64,000 nt of DNA from Pelosinus propionicus DSM 13327 (GCF_900114615.1 NZ_FOTS01000006.1:1-64000), one strand, 5' to 3'; shown: positions 17,019-26,890, counted from the first letter of the stretch. Numbers and translations are program-made. The notes: generated by a model not told the origin, from the sequence alone.

Positions 17019-18668
17019 TTAAATACTCGCTCTATTCAGCCTCTCCAGGTTTATTTTTTTTATAATGTCTTGGCGCAGCACAAACTTTTGAATTTTTCCC
17101 GACGGAGTCTGGGGGAGAAACTCTACTATTTCGATTCGTTCAGGATATTTACACTTAGCCACATTCTTTAATGCAAAAAAAGATTTTACCTCTTCCAATG
17201 TTAGCCCCAAATCAGCATCATTTAGCACCACATAAGCACAAATCCGTTCCCCCAGCCTTTGATCAGGCATCGCTACCACACCTGCTTCCCGAATGTTTGG
17301 GAATTGGAGAAGAATATTTTCAATTTCAACACTGCTTATATTTTCTCCACCGCGAATGATAACATCTTTTATTCTCCCTGTAATCCTGATGTAGCCATCA
17401 TCATCCATAATGCATAAATCACCGCTGTAATACCATCCCTCATCATCTAAGACTTGAGCAGTCAATTCAGGTTCTTTTAAATAACCTATAAAGACATTGG
17501 GTCCGCGGGATGCCTGCTCTCCCTCAATTCCTGCCGGCAGCGGATGCCGTGCCTTGTCAACGACGCGTATCTCTACACCTGGTACAGGCACCCCATCAGT
17601 ATTGAATACTTTTTCAACAGGATCGTGCAAACCTACGGCAGTATGGGGTACACTCTCAGTAGAACCGTATACACTCAGTACTTTCAGTCCCACGTCCAGT
17701 GCTTCTTTAACGATGTGCCTGGGTATCGGGGCTCCGCCGCACAAAAAGAAACGTAGTGAAGAGATATCGTATCTTTGTTTATTTAAGGAGCAAAGGATAT
17801 CATGGACAAATGGTATGGCACCCATGCTGCAGGTGCATTTCTCACGCTCAATTAATGCAAGACAAGTATCTGGCTTAAATATATCCTGCAATACACTTTT
17901 AGCAGCAAACATAAAGGTTGCAGTCACACCGTGATGAAAACCAGTAGCGTGCGCCACTGGCGCTGGCATCAGCATCACATCGAGATTACTGAAATGAAAC
18001 GCCGCCGCAAACGCTTTTTCACTGGCAATAATATTATTATGGGTAAACATAACACCTTTAGGAGAGCCACTTGTTCCAGATGTAAAGAGAACGGCAGCAA
18101 GATCATCTGCTTTACAAATGGTGTCACTCGCTAATGGGCGGTATTCTTGTATGACCTTGGTAAATGTATGGCCCTCATTAACTGTCTTCTCCTTTTCTAC
18201 CATAACTGTTTCCCGTAGACTAGGAATTGTCTGAACCAGCAAATCTACCATTTTTAGATAGTTAAATTGTCTAAACTCAGCCGCATAAAAGAATACTTTC
18301 GATTCACATGTAGTAAGAATATGCAATAATTCTTCGGCACGATAACATGGCAGGATAGGGTTTATAACTGCCCCCACCTTTAAGCACGCCACGTAAATTA
18401 CCGTAAATTCAGCCCAGTTAGGTAATTGTACAGATACAAAGTCACCTGGTATCACCCCTGCGTCTTTTAAAAAGGCTGCTACTCTATCAGAAGCATCATC
18501 AAGTTCAGCATACGTATAGCAAGTTCTTTCCAGGTCCACCACCGCTATCTTTTCCGGAGAGCTTAAAACCGCCATCTTCCAGTAATCTGCCAGTGTGGCG
18601 TCACCCCAGTAGCCCTTTTGGCGATATTCCCGTTTCCGCCATTCTGTAGACGTTAGCCTTGAAGACAT
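17019..18668 (-). CDS. Acyl-CoA synthetase, FadK/CaiC-like
   Basis: A 549-residue AMP-forming ligase. The P-loop LFTSGTSGSPKGVMFTHNN, the YGSTES adenine motif, the YYSGDLCIMDDDGYIRITGR hinge and the C-terminal PSGKIQK with its catalytic lysine are all present. Overall it resembles FadK, an anaerobically used short/medium-chain acyl-CoA synthetase, from its N-terminal RKREYRQKGYWGDATLADYW onwards. It would activate the carboxylate substrate and supply the starter CoA ester for the CoA transferases. The next gene begins 29 bases after its stop. The true substrate cannot be read from sequence. Confidence 0.9.
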   Translation of the reverse strand: MSSRLTSTEWRKREYRQKGYWGDATLADYWKMAVLSSPEKIAVVDLERTCYTYAELDDASDRVAAFLKDAGVIPGDFVSVQLPNWAEFTVIYVACLKVGAVINPILPCYRAEELLHILTTCESKVFFYAAEFRQFNYLKMVDLLVQTIPSLRETVMVEKEKTVNEGHTFTKVIQEYRPLASDTICKADDLAAVLFTSGTSGSPKGVMFTHNNIIASEKAFAAAFHFSNLDVMLMPAPVAHATGFHHGVTATFMFAAKSVLQDIFKPDTCLALIEREKCTCSMGAIPFVHDILCSLNKQRYDISSLRFFLCGGAPIPRHIVKEALDVGLKVLSVYGSTESVPHTAVGLHDPVEKVFNTDGVPVPGVEIRVVDKARHPLPAGIEGEQASRGPNVFIGYLKEPELTAQVLDDEGWYYSGDLCIMDDDGYIRITGRIKDVIIRGGENISSVEIENILLQFPNIREAGVVAMPDQRLGERICAYVVLNDADLGLTLEEVKSFFALKNVAKCKYPERIEIVEFLPQTPSGKIQKFVLRQDIIKKINLERLNRASI

Positions 18669-18720
18669 TCCACTCCCCCCCTGATCAGCGTCTCAAGCTG
18701 AATAAGGTTTCTTACTTCAT

Positions 18721-19731
18721 TTAATTTGCTTTGATCTTCCTTATTTCTTCAATCAAAACAGGGACTACCTCAAACAAATCTCCTACGATTCCATAATCAG
18801 CAACACCAAAAATAGGTGCATCTGAATCTTTATTGATGGCCACAATGATGTCTGATGAGGACATTCCTGCTAAATGCTGAATCGCTCCTGAGATACCGCA
18901 GGCAATATATATTTTAGGTCCAACCGTTTTCCCTGTCTGCCCCACTTGATGAAGAGGGGATATCCAGCCGGCATCAACAGCAGCCCTAGACGCTCCTACA
19001 GTGGCTTCCAACACTTCAGCCAGCTCTTTAATGCAGGCAAAATTTTCAGGTTTCCCTAAGCCTCTTCCTCCGGAAACAATAATTTCTGCTTCCTCTAGAT
19101 TCACTGCCGTTTCCCCTGCAGCTTTTATAAAGCCTATAATTTTTGTTCGAATCTCTTCTGACGGTGTCCTAATTTCCTCACGTATAATAGCTGCTGTTCT
19201 GCTAAAGTCAGGCTGTGTCTTTTTAAACACTCCCGTCCGTACCGTTCCAATCTGCGGTCTTGAAGCAGAGCATAATATCGTAGCCATAAGATTTCCGCCA
19301 AATGCAGGTCTTGTCCAGGCCACATCTCCCGTTTCCTCATTAATTTCGAGTCCTGTACAATCTGCTGTCAAACCGGTCGCCAACCTGCAGGATACCCTTG
19401 GTCCTAAATCTCTGCCATTATTCGTAGCTCCAATTAAGATCACCGATGGCTTATACTTTTCTACTAACCTCACCATGACATTAGTATAGCCGTCAGTATT
19501 ATAGTCCGTATATTCTTCGCCCTCTACTACAATAACCTCATCCGCGCCATAGGCAGTCACAGTTTTAGCAGCAGCATCCAGCTGTTTGCCAATCACAATG
19601 GCAATCAGTTTCTCATAATTAGCATCTGCCAGGACTCGCCCTTGATTTAACAGTTCTAAACCTACATTTCTAACTTCACCGTGAGCCGTTTCAATAAAGA
19701 CCCATACATTTTTATAATCCTTACTATCCAT
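18721..19731 (-). CDS. etfA: Electron transfer flavoprotein alpha subunit
   Basis: An EtfA of about 336 residues. The C-terminal FAD-binding region shows SGGRGLGKPENF, GASRAAVDAGWISPLHQVGQTGKTV and YIACGISGAIQHLAGM, all typical. It accepts electrons from the acyl-CoA dehydrogenases coded nearby and pairs with EtfB just upstream. The ATG at 19731 overlaps the etfB stop by a few bases, so expression is coupled. Confidence 0.95.
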   Translation of the reverse strand: MDSKDYKNVWVFIETAHGEVRNVGLELLNQGRVLADANYEKLIAIVIGKQLDAAAKTVTAYGADEVIVVEGEEYTDYNTDGYTNVMVRLVEKYKPSVILIGATNNGRDLGPRVSCRLATGLTADCTGLEINEETGDVAWTRPAFGGNLMATILCSASRPQIGTVRTGVFKKTQPDFSRTAAIIREEIRTPSEEIRTKIIGFIKAAGETAVNLEEAEIIVSGGRGLGKPENFACIKELAEVLEATVGASRAAVDAGWISPLHQVGQTGKTVGPKIYIACGISGAIQHLAGMSSSDIIVAINKDSDAPIFGVADYGIVGDLFEVVPVLIEEIRKIKAN

Positions 19732-19733
19732 TG

Positions 19734-20534
19734 TTAGCACCCCCGATTCAATAACTTAGCAACAACTAATTTTTCAATAAACTTAAGAGCTGACTCTCTG
19801 CCTGTACCTTCTTGAATTCTTATACCTGACTCTTTTCTAGGCGGTGTAAATGTTTTCTTTACCTTGGTCGGCGACCCCTTAAGACCAATTTTTGTTAGAT
19901 CAATTTCTGGCAAATCCGCAGCCGTTATCACTTCTATCACAGCTTTATTCGCTGCCATTTTACTTTTTATATTTGCATATCTGGGTTCATTAATTGATTT
20001 AATAACTGTGCATACTACGGGAAGTTTAGCTTCAATTACCTCATAGCCTTCATCATGCTCTCTCTGAACAGTAATTTTTTCTCCGCTAACTTCGATCTTG
20101 GCAATAAAGGTTAGCTGTGCAATTCCAAGATGCTCTGCTATTTCGGGTCCGACTTGTCCCGTGTCACCGTCGATGGCCTGCTTACCGCATAAAACCAGAT
20201 CAAATTTTCCCAGCTTTTTAATTGCCGTTGCTAATATATAGCTCGTTGCCAGGGTATCTGATCCCCCAAACAATCGATCACTAATTAACACCGCTTTATC
20301 TGCTCCAACGGATAGGCATTCTTTTAAAGCAGCTTTCGCTTGATCAGGTCCCATGCTGATTACCGTTACACTGCCGCCATGTGCTTCTTTAAGCTGCACC
20401 GCTGCTTCAAGAGCATTTTTATCAAATGGATTTACAATACTTGGCACACCAGCTCGAATCAGCGTATTGGTAACTGGATCGATTTTTATTTCCGCAGTAT
20501 CTGGTACTTGTTTAACACAAACTAAAATATCCAT
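19734..20534 (-). CDS. etfB: Electron transfer flavoprotein beta subunit
   Basis: An EtfB of 266 residues, starting MDILVCVKQVPDTAEIKID. The nucleotide loop reads CGKQAIDGDTGQVGPEIAE, closer to the DGDTxQVGP form known from FixA and other bifurcation-capable ETFs than to the AMP-binding form of mitochondrial ETF. This hints at, but does not prove, a second FAD and electron bifurcation. It lies between acyl-CoA dehydrogenase and etfA in one operon. Confidence 0.95.
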   Translation of the reverse strand: MDILVCVKQVPDTAEIKIDPVTNTLIRAGVPSIVNPFDKNALEAAVQLKEAHGGSVTVISMGPDQAKAALKECLSVGADKAVLISDRLFGGSDTLATSYILATAIKKLGKFDLVLCGKQAIDGDTGQVGPEIAEHLGIAQLTFIAKIEVSGEKITVQREHDEGYEVIEAKLPVVCTVIKSINEPRYANIKSKMAANKAVIEVITAADLPEIDLTKIGLKGSPTKVKKTFTPPRKESGIRIQEGTGRESALKFIEKLVVAKLLNRGC

Positions 20535-20572
20535 TCTCTGTATCCTCCCTTTGCTTAACGTATCCGATACGA

Positions 20573-21706
20573 TTATTTGAGCATTTCTTTTGCGATTACG
20601 ATTCTTTGAATTTGATTAGTACCTTCAAAAATCTGGAAAACTTTTGAATCCCTCATAAGCTTCTCAACAGGATATTCTTTACTAACACCATATCCGCCGA
20701 AAATCTGAACGGCATCTGTAGTTACCTTTACTACAGTATCGCCGCAGAACGCTTTTGTAATGGAACCTTCTTTTACTACAGGCTTATTATCATCCATTAG
20801 AATCATTGCATGATGAACTAACTGACGAGCAGCTTCCGTTTGAATTTCCATATCGGCCAAGATCATTTGAACTGCCTGGAATTGTCCAATCGGTTTTTTG
20901 AATTGAATTCTCTCTATCGCATATTTTACAGCTTCATCAATCGCAGCCTGGCAAATACCAACTGCTAACGTACCCACAAAAGCTCTTGAAACGTTCAAGG
21001 TATTCATAGCAGTTGTGAAACCTGTTCCCTCTTTTCCCAACAAATGATCCGCAGGAACTCTTACGTCTACGAAAGCTACATCTGTCGTATTCGATAACCT
21101 AAGTCCCATTTTATTTTCATGTTTGCCAACGACAATACCCGGGCGGCTTCTTTCTACAATAAACGCTGAGATGCCTTTAACTCCTTTGCTCTTATCCGTA
21201 GAAGCAAATACTACAAATACATCGGCGACTCCCCCATTTGTAACAAAGCACTTGGTAGCATTGATGATATATTCGTCTCCATCTTTAACAGCTGACGCCC
21301 TCATTGAGCTTGCATCCGACCCTGAGTTAGGTTCGGTTAAACAAAAAGATGCAAATGCTCCTGGAATGATCATGTCAGCAAATAACTTTTTCTGTGCTTC
21401 ATTTCCCGCCATGATAACGGACCTTAGTGCCACGAATGTCGTAACAAGAGAAATTGCATAGCCAGCATCAACCTTGGCTAATTCTTCAAAGACAGCAGCT
21501 GTTGTCTGATAATCGAGGCCCGCTCCACCATATTCTTCAGGTATTTCCAAACAATGCAATCCCATCTCAAAAGCTGGTTTGAGAAGTTCCATTGGAAATT
21601 CACCCGATTCATCAAGCTCTTTAACATGCGGTTTTACCTCTTTAATGGCAAAGTTTCTTACCATCTCGACTAATTCTTTTTGCTCTGCGGTTAATATGTT
21701 TCCCAT
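20573..21706 (-). CDS. Acyl-CoA dehydrogenase, copy 1
   Basis: A 377-residue flavin enzyme. FCLTEPNSGSDASS and CFVTNGGVADVFVVFA line the flavin, and the C-terminal IFGGYGVSKEYPVEKLMRDSK plus FEGTNQIQ carries the glutamate expected to be the catalytic base in butyryl-CoA-type dehydrogenases. It oxidises or reduces the alpha-beta bond of an acyl-CoA with EtfAB as electron partner. The ATG at 21706 follows GGAGG. A conserved promoter module lies about 70 bases upstream. Confidence 0.93.
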   Translation of the reverse strand: MGNILTAEQKELVEMVRNFAIKEVKPHVKELDESGEFPMELLKPAFEMGLHCLEIPEEYGGAGLDYQTTAAVFEELAKVDAGYAISLVTTFVALRSVIMAGNEAQKKLFADMIIPGAFASFCLTEPNSGSDASSMRASAVKDGDEYIINATKCFVTNGGVADVFVVFASTDKSKGVKGISAFIVERSRPGIVVGKHENKMGLRLSNTTDVAFVDVRVPADHLLGKEGTGFTTAMNTLNVSRAFVGTLAVGICQAAIDEAVKYAIERIQFKKPIGQFQAVQMILADMEIQTEAARQLVHHAMILMDDNKPVVKEGSITKAFCGDTVVKVTTDAVQIFGGYGVSKEYPVEKLMRDSKVFQIFEGTNQIQRIVIAKEMLK

Positions 21707-21773
21707 CTTTAATTCCTCCACTCAAATTCGATCCTGATAACCCCTACCACAGCTTAGATTTGATATGTTAAGC

Positions 21774-21832
21774 CTACTATATTTCATAAAATTCAACAAT
21801 TTAACATTAGTAAAAGATAAAATGACTATGAA
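21774..21832 (-). promoter_or_regulatory. Conserved activator-type promoter module (copy C)
   Basis: On the minus strand TTAAAT, 17 bases, TATAGT is preceded by CTTCATAGTCATTTTATCTT. The same -35/-10 words and spacing and much of the upstream block recur at 25255-25320 and 35795-35860. It lies just before the first acyl-CoA dehydrogenase. Confidence 0.65.
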
Positions 21833-21858
21833 GAAAAACTAAATTATCTCCATACCAG

Positions 21859-23031
21859 TTAAGAAACTCCGACAGCGCCCTGTTTCACAAACAAATCAAT
21901 TTCTTTCTTGTCGAACCCGAGTTGCTCCAGAATTTCTCTTGTATCCTGCCCCAAAGCTGGCGGATGTGCAGCAGATTGAAGGGAAATAGGAATCTCCGAT
22001 AACCTGTAGGGCAATTTAGTTTGCAGTATCTTTCCTACGATAGGATACTCTACATATTCCATGATCCCCGTATTGGATGCCACAATATCCTTAATGGCGT
22101 CTCCCATCTTTTTTACAGGGGTGATACAAATATCTTTATCTTTCAGCCAATCCATCCATTCTGCCTGAGTTTTACTGGCAACCAGCTGATCCATTCTCTC
22201 CCAAGCCTCCGGATCTTCGTGACGACGTAAAAACTGTTTTGGTATAAGATCTTGCATACCGGTGCTATCGCAAAAAATCTTCCAAAATTTATCTTCAACC
22301 ATACCAAATGACAATAGCCCTTTGTCACGGGTTTCATAAATATTGTAGCAAAGCGCGGGATATTCAATGGTCTCAGCAGAAATCTGATTTCCCTGGAAAT
22401 GATATCTGCTTGTTAACAGACTAAGCCACCATACTAGTGAATCAAACATTGGTATATCAACAGACTGGCCTGCACCTGTTCTTTCACGGTGATATAACGC
22501 TATGGCAATTCCCTGAGCAGCCGACGTAGCTGTTGCAACATCTGCTAAATGCAGCGGAGAAAGCTTACCTCCGTTTAATGACAAATAACCGCTTAAAGCC
22601 TGCAAGTTGACGTCATGAATTGCTTTTAAACTCATGGGATCATCTTGCCCAAAAGCGGACAGAGAACAGTAAATGATTCGAGGATTTATTTTCTTAATTT
22701 GAGCATAGTCAATACCCAGTCTTTTTGTAACTCCAGGACGATAATTCTCAATGATTATATCTGATTCTCTAGCTAACTTCTTAAAGATATTAAGTCCATC
22801 TTCACTTTTAAGGTTAAGAGTTACGCTTTTTTTATTGCGGCATAAGGCTGCAAAATAATAACTAACATTGTTAATTTTAGGCTCATCCCCCCTGCAAAAA
22901 TCGCCTTTTGCCATTTCTTCTACTTTAATCACTTCTGCCCCAAGATCTGCAAAGACCTGTGTTGCATATCCTCCTGGTAAATACCTTGTTAAGTCTAGAA
23001 CCTTTAATCCGGCAAATGACTTTTCATTCAT
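21859..23031 (-). CDS. Type III (CaiB/BaiF-family) CoA transferase, copy 2
   Basis: A 390-residue family III CoA transferase: FAGLKVLDLTRYLPGGYATQ at the N-terminus, CRNKKSVTLNLKSEDG, and the catalytic aspartate in LHLADVATATSAAQG. It is only distantly like copy 1, so the two may have different acyl partners or CoA donors. The ATG at 23031 directly follows GGGGGGAT and is preferred over a TTG upstream. The alcohol dehydrogenase gene ends 110 bases upstream, with a strong hairpin between. Confidence 0.9.
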   Translation of the reverse strand: MNEKSFAGLKVLDLTRYLPGGYATQVFADLGAEVIKVEEMAKGDFCRGDEPKINNVSYYFAALCRNKKSVTLNLKSEDGLNIFKKLARESDIIIENYRPGVTKRLGIDYAQIKKINPRIIYCSLSAFGQDDPMSLKAIHDVNLQALSGYLSLNGGKLSPLHLADVATATSAAQGIAIALYHRERTGAGQSVDIPMFDSLVWWLSLLTSRYHFQGNQISAETIEYPALCYNIYETRDKGLLSFGMVEDKFWKIFCDSTGMQDLIPKQFLRRHEDPEAWERMDQLVASKTQAEWMDWLKDKDICITPVKKMGDAIKDIVASNTGIMEYVEYPIVGKILQTKLPYRLSEIPISLQSAAHPPALGQDTREILEQLGFDKKEIDLFVKQGAVGVS

Positions 23032-23078
23032 TCTGCATCCCCCCAAATTCTCTAATACATTTAGCCTCTTATCCTTAC

Positions 23079-23120
23079 ATATTGAATTTGATCCCAGCCA
23101 GCCGGGATCAAATTCAATAT
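23079..23120 (-). other. Stable 17-bp intercistronic hairpin without U-tract
   Basis: Positions 23079-23095 pair perfectly with 23104-23120 around an eight-base loop. No T-run follows on the minus strand. It sits between the zinc alcohol dehydrogenase and CoA transferase genes and could stabilise or process the mRNA rather than end it. Confidence 0.6.
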
Positions 23121-23140
23121 TCTATTTTTTCTGAAAATTA

Positions 23141-24190
23141 TTAAGGCTCAAGTATGATCCGCAGCCCTTGTTTCTGGTCAAGTAAATCCATACCTTTTTC
23201 CCAATCCTTTAAGGGCAGTACATGAGTTGCAATTGGCCCCACATCTAAACCACCAGCAATCATGTTACAAGCTTGGAACCAATTTTTAAGATTATAAGCA
23301 CGATTTCCAACAATTGAAATTTCTCGCATTGCGATCTGTGTCATCATAAGCTCGCTTGGTTTTGCGGGCAAACCAGTTACCCCGATTCTTCCCCCCTTAG
23401 CTGCCATTTGGACAGCTTGTTCAACTACGGTTTGATGTCCAGCAGCATCTAAAATCACATCTGCGCCCTTGCCGCCAGTAAGCTCTCTTATTTTAGCGAC
23501 AGAATCCTCTTCGCTAGCATTGACAATAAAGTTCGCACCTAGGGTCTTTGCTGTTTCTAATCTGTCCTTATCAGCGTCAGTACCAACTACAATTACATTG
23601 CCAACGCCCATGTTTTTAAGAACAACAAGCATCAGTAAACCAATAGCGCCTGGCCCAATAACAACAGCACTCTGACCGAATTCGGGCTTCACTCTTTCAA
23701 CAGCATGAATTGCCACGCAGAGAGGTTCCATTAATGCTGCATCTTTAAAGCTTACAGCATCTGGGAGTTTGATAATATTTTGCGCTCTAACAGCTACATA
23801 TTGCGCAAAACCACCATCATAATCCGTTCCGAGGAATGGACGGTTATCACAGATATTGATAATTCCCTCAGCACAATAACTGCATTGTCCACAATACAGT
23901 ATCGGATTTACAGTAACACGATCCCCAACTGCCATATCTTTCGTTTGGCTGCCAACTTCTGTAATAACCCCGGAAAACTCATGACCAAAGATGGAAGGGT
24001 ACGAAAGCTTATAGGAGTTTGCAATTGCTGCGTTCCAGTGAAATAAAGAGTGATCTGTTCCGCAAATACCACTTGCTTTAATTTGGACCAAAACCTGGTC
24101 AGGAGCAATCTCAGGAATGGGCACAGAAGCGAATTCCATGCTATTTGGGGCAGCTTTCGTCTTTATAACAGCATCCATCATACCTTTCAT
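23141..24190 (-). CDS. Zinc-dependent medium-chain alcohol dehydrogenase
   Basis: A 349-residue MDR-family dehydrogenase (threonine/sorbitol dehydrogenase type). Catalytic zinc ligands appear in GICGTDHS and GHEFSG, the structural-zinc loop is CGQCSYCAEGIINIC, and the NAD-binding turn is VIGPGAIGLLML. It would oxidise a secondary alcohol with NAD. It sits 28 bases after the SDR gene, so two different alcohol oxidoreductases act in the same pathway, which suggests a substrate with more than one hydroxyl or a two-step oxidation. The start has AAAGGAGAGAG in front. Confidence 0.92.
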   Translation of the reverse strand: MKGMMDAVIKTKAAPNSMEFASVPIPEIAPDQVLVQIKASGICGTDHSLFHWNAAIANSYKLSYPSIFGHEFSGVITEVGSQTKDMAVGDRVTVNPILYCGQCSYCAEGIINICDNRPFLGTDYDGGFAQYVAVRAQNIIKLPDAVSFKDAALMEPLCVAIHAVERVKPEFGQSAVVIGPGAIGLLMLVVLKNMGVGNVIVVGTDADKDRLETAKTLGANFIVNASEEDSVAKIRELTGGKGADVILDAAGHQTVVEQAVQMAAKGGRIGVTGLPAKPSELMMTQIAMREISIVGNRAYNLKNWFQACNMIAGGLDVGPIATHVLPLKDWEKGMDLLDQKQGLRIILEP

Positions 24191-24218
24191 AATAACTCTC
24201 TCCTTTTTATTTTAATGA

Positions 24219-25007
24219 TTACTGGCAGGACCAACCGCCATCTAGGATCATGGTTTGACCTGTTGTATATGACGATTGGGGAAGAACGAAATAAAGAACG
24301 GCAGCAGCCATTTCATCCACTGTTCCCATTTTGTGCAGCGGAGTACGATCTAAAACACCTTTGAGCCTTTCGGGATCAGACAATAATCCTGCAACCATAT
24401 CCGTCTGAACATAGCCAGGCGCTACGGCATTCACGTTAATATTATAAGGAGCCAGATCAATTGCAAGCGCTTTAGTCATCGACATCAAAGCACCTTTCGA
24501 TGTGCAATATGGAACAATTCCCGGCATAGCACTAATGCCCCTTTGTGATGTCATACTTACGATTCTTCCGCCACCGTTCTTAGCCATAACCTTAGCCGCT
24601 GCCTGAGCAACAAAAAATCCGGAAGTCATATTCAGTGCAAAAAGTTTTTCCCAATCTTCTCTAGTGACATCAAGGGTGCTGCATCGTGGAAGTGCCATCC
24701 CTGAATTATTTACGAGAATCGTAATAGCTCCAAATGCTTTACATGCCTGTTCCATTAGATTGTCGATATCTGCCTGAACAGTAACGTCAGCTGGAACACC
24801 AAGAGCTTCCCCCCCGTTTTCCTTGATTGCAGTGCAAACTTCTGCCAGTTTCTCTTCTCTGCGTCCGGCGACTACTACTTTTGCACCTGCAGAGGCGAAG
24901 GTTTCTGCAATTCCACGTCCAATTCCGGTTCCTCCGCCAGTGACAATCGCTACCTGTCCCTTTAGAGGCAACCCGGCAAACCAATTTCCTTTCACTGTAT
25001 TCTCCAT
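24219..25007 (-). CDS. Short-chain dehydrogenase/reductase (FabG-like)
   Basis: A 262-residue SDR. The cofactor motif GGGTGIGRGIAE lies near residue 25, NNSG in the middle, and the catalytic YCTSKGAL later, with VNAVAPGYVQTDM beyond. It is the first gene of the long CoA operon. Related proteins act on 3-hydroxyacyl-CoA, gluconate or cyclic alcohols. The specific substrate is unknown. Confidence 0.92.
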   Translation of the reverse strand: MENTVKGNWFAGLPLKGQVAIVTGGGTGIGRGIAETFASAGAKVVVAGRREEKLAEVCTAIKENGGEALGVPADVTVQADIDNLMEQACKAFGAITILVNNSGMALPRCSTLDVTREDWEKLFALNMTSGFFVAQAAAKVMAKNGGGRIVSMTSQRGISAMPGIVPYCTSKGALMSMTKALAIDLAPYNINVNAVAPGYVQTDMVAGLLSDPERLKGVLDRTPLHKMGTVDEMAAAVLYFVLPQSSYTTGQTMILDGGWSCQ

Positions 25008-25254
25008 TTTCTCTTTCCTTTCACATCGTTATTTATGTAACTCCTGTTCAAAAAAAGGTTTCGATGTTTGACCCAGAATTCTACTTTAGCTTTATGAATC
25101 TCCCTCCAAATCGATAAAGGCTTGTAAATCTCTGGGTTATACAATAAATTAATTTTAATGTGGATTAAAGCGCGAACAGGAGAAATCACCATGCATAAAT
25201 AAACTAGATAAATGATCAGACTGGACGCGATCTTAACTTTACTTTTCATTTTCA

Positions 25255-25333
25255 ATATACTATACTTAATTATTTGCAACAATTTAAGATTTATAAAGTA
25301 TTGAACCATTATGAAGTAATCTTAAATTGTCAA
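25255..25333 (-). promoter_or_regulatory. Conserved activator-type promoter module (copy A) in a 448-base intergenic region
   Basis: On the minus strand CTTCATAATGG, then CTTTATAAA, then TTAAAT, 17 bases, TATAGT. Inverted arms ACAATTTAAGATT (25279-25291) and AATCTTAAATTGT (25318-25330) enclose the block, and TTGACA lies at 25328-25333. It is about 250 bases ahead of the SDR start, leaving a long leader in which I see no convincing gene. Confidence 0.65.
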
Positions 25334-25400
25334 TCGTACTTTAGTTATACTAATAAGTCATAGATTATAGCTTTAAATTGCATATATGGGCGCGTAATAA

Positions 25401-25433
25401 AAACAGCCCACTCAACATACAAGTAGGCTGTTT
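25401..25433 (-). terminator. Terminator after the first MFS gene
   Basis: AACAGCC and GGCTGTT form the stem with an inner ACT/AGT pairing; on the minus strand GGCTG runs into TTTTTATTA. It ends the MFS transcript before the CoA-operon promoter. Confidence 0.8.
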
Positions 25434-25455
25434 CGTATTGGGCTTTTGAATCTAA

Positions 25456-26748
25456 TTATATATGAAGCATAGACCCTTGCGAGATTTTCTCTTCAATTGG
25501 TCTAACGTTACAGCTGATTAACAAGATCATTGCACCTACTAGAGCTACACCAGCACCTACGAATAGAGCATATTCATAACTACCGAAATAATCAATAATG
25601 CACCCAGTAATGGTTGGAGCAGTGACTCCTCCAATTGTAGCAAAAGTAGCAAACACTCCAGTGATCTTCCCTGCATTCCTATGAGAAAAGACAATAGGCA
25701 TAGAATAAAATCCACCCATGGTAAGGCATAAGAAACCATTGGATGCTGAGATAAGTGCGACTGCAGTGCCGACGCTGGCAGCTTGTGACCCAACTATTAA
25801 TAAAATCCCAGCAGCGATCATGCCAATGACAGGATATAATTTTCGTCCAATATTATCTCCGAATTTTTTAGCCGCACAATCAGCCAAATATCCTCCCAGA
25901 GGATATGTGAAGGTTGCAACAAGATATGGAAACATAGAATACATGCCTGTTCTATCCATGGTAAGATGACGTCCGAGAGCGAAATACGTTGGTAACCATG
26001 TCATAAATAAATATAAGAGATAATTCGCACAAAAATAGGATACTGCACAGCTCCACACGGATCTGGTTGAAAAAATATCTCGTGCAGTCACGCAGGCAGC
26101 CTGACTGCAAATTCCCTGTGGTCCCTGATCAGCTCTGATATATTCCAGTTCTACTTTGCTGATTGCAGGATGTTGCTCTGGCTTATCCTTACCAAACTTC
26201 TGCCAAAGCAGGACCCAAATGGGAGCAATAAAAGCAAATGTATAGAATATACTCTGCCAATTCCAATTCTGCATAATCCAGACGGAAAGAGGCATGGTGA
26301 GAACAATTCCAATAGGCACACCCATGAGGCATAATCCCTGTGCGAACCCTGATTCCTTTTTTGGTATCCATTGCGCCACGATGGAAGAATTCGCGGGCAG
26401 ACAAACTCCCTCTCCTAAGCCCATTGCTATGCGTATTGCCAGCATTAAGCCTAGCGTTGAACCAAAGGGAGTCAGAAATACAAAGACCGACCACCATAGA
26501 GCACCAATGATTACAATTTTACCACCACCAAACCGGTCGGCCAGCCAGCCTCCCAGAATTTGAGTACAGCCATAGCCAATAAAAAATGCCGTTGAGACCA
26601 AGCCGAACTCTGTAGCCGTCCAATTAAAATGCTTCATCATTACTGGACCGGCAATTGACATGCACGATCTGTCCATATACAAAACAACATAACATAGTAC
26701 AATCAAAAAAATGATCTCCCAGCGTTTATTGCCAACCTTTGCATTCAT
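25456..26748 (-). CDS. MFS transporter of the anion:cation symporter type, copy 1
   Basis: A membrane carrier of about 430 residues with around 12 hydrophobic segments. DRSCMSIAGPVMMKHFNW after the first helix, GGWLADRFGGGK between helices 2 and 3, and GVCLPANSSIVAQWIP in the fourth follow the ACS-family pattern (hexuronate, 4-hydroxybenzoate and similar organic anions). The frame runs 87 bases further up, but the ATG at 26748 follows GGGGAGG and matches the start of copy 2. It probably imports the carboxylate used by the CoA cluster. Confidence 0.92.
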   Translation of the reverse strand: MNAKVGNKRWEIIFLIVLCYVVLYMDRSCMSIAGPVMMKHFNWTATEFGLVSTAFFIGYGCTQILGGWLADRFGGGKIVIIGALWWSVFVFLTPFGSTLGLMLAIRIAMGLGEGVCLPANSSIVAQWIPKKESGFAQGLCLMGVPIGIVLTMPLSVWIMQNWNWQSIFYTFAFIAPIWVLLWQKFGKDKPEQHPAISKVELEYIRADQGPQGICSQAACVTARDIFSTRSVWSCAVSYFCANYLLYLFMTWLPTYFALGRHLTMDRTGMYSMFPYLVATFTYPLGGYLADCAAKKFGDNIGRKLYPVIGMIAAGILLIVGSQAASVGTAVALISASNGFLCLTMGGFYSMPIVFSHRNAGKITGVFATFATIGGVTAPTITGCIIDYFGSYEYALFVGAGVALVGAMILLISCNVRPIEEKISQGSMLHI

Positions 26749-26835
26749 AACTCTTCCTCCCCAATACTCTTTAGACACAATAGCTCGTATGACTTTGTTT
26801 AACCTGGCTGCATCGGGATGTTTAGTTTGTAACAT

Positions 26836-26870
26836 AAGATGCTGGACAAGATTACCTGCTCCAGCATCTT
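26836..26870 (-). terminator. Hairpin between the two MFS genes
   Basis: AAGATGCTGGA (26836-26846) and TCCAGCATCTT (26860-26870) form an 11-bp stem with a 13-base loop, just after the stop of MFS copy 2. A poor U-tract makes full termination doubtful. Confidence 0.5.
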
Positions 26871-26890
26871 TGCCAGTATCTACAATTTAT

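Noticed and set aside
17019-23031. Carnitine (cai) operon
   Set aside because: The ligase, CoA transferase, dehydrogenase and ETF genes resemble cai/fix, but CaiT-like BCCT transporter and CaiD-like hydratase are absent and the carriers are MFS proteins.
24992-25309. 105-codon minus-strand frame upstream of the SDR gene
   Set aside because: It overlaps the SDR start and the shared promoter module, has no good ribosome site, and its composition is that of an AT-rich leader.
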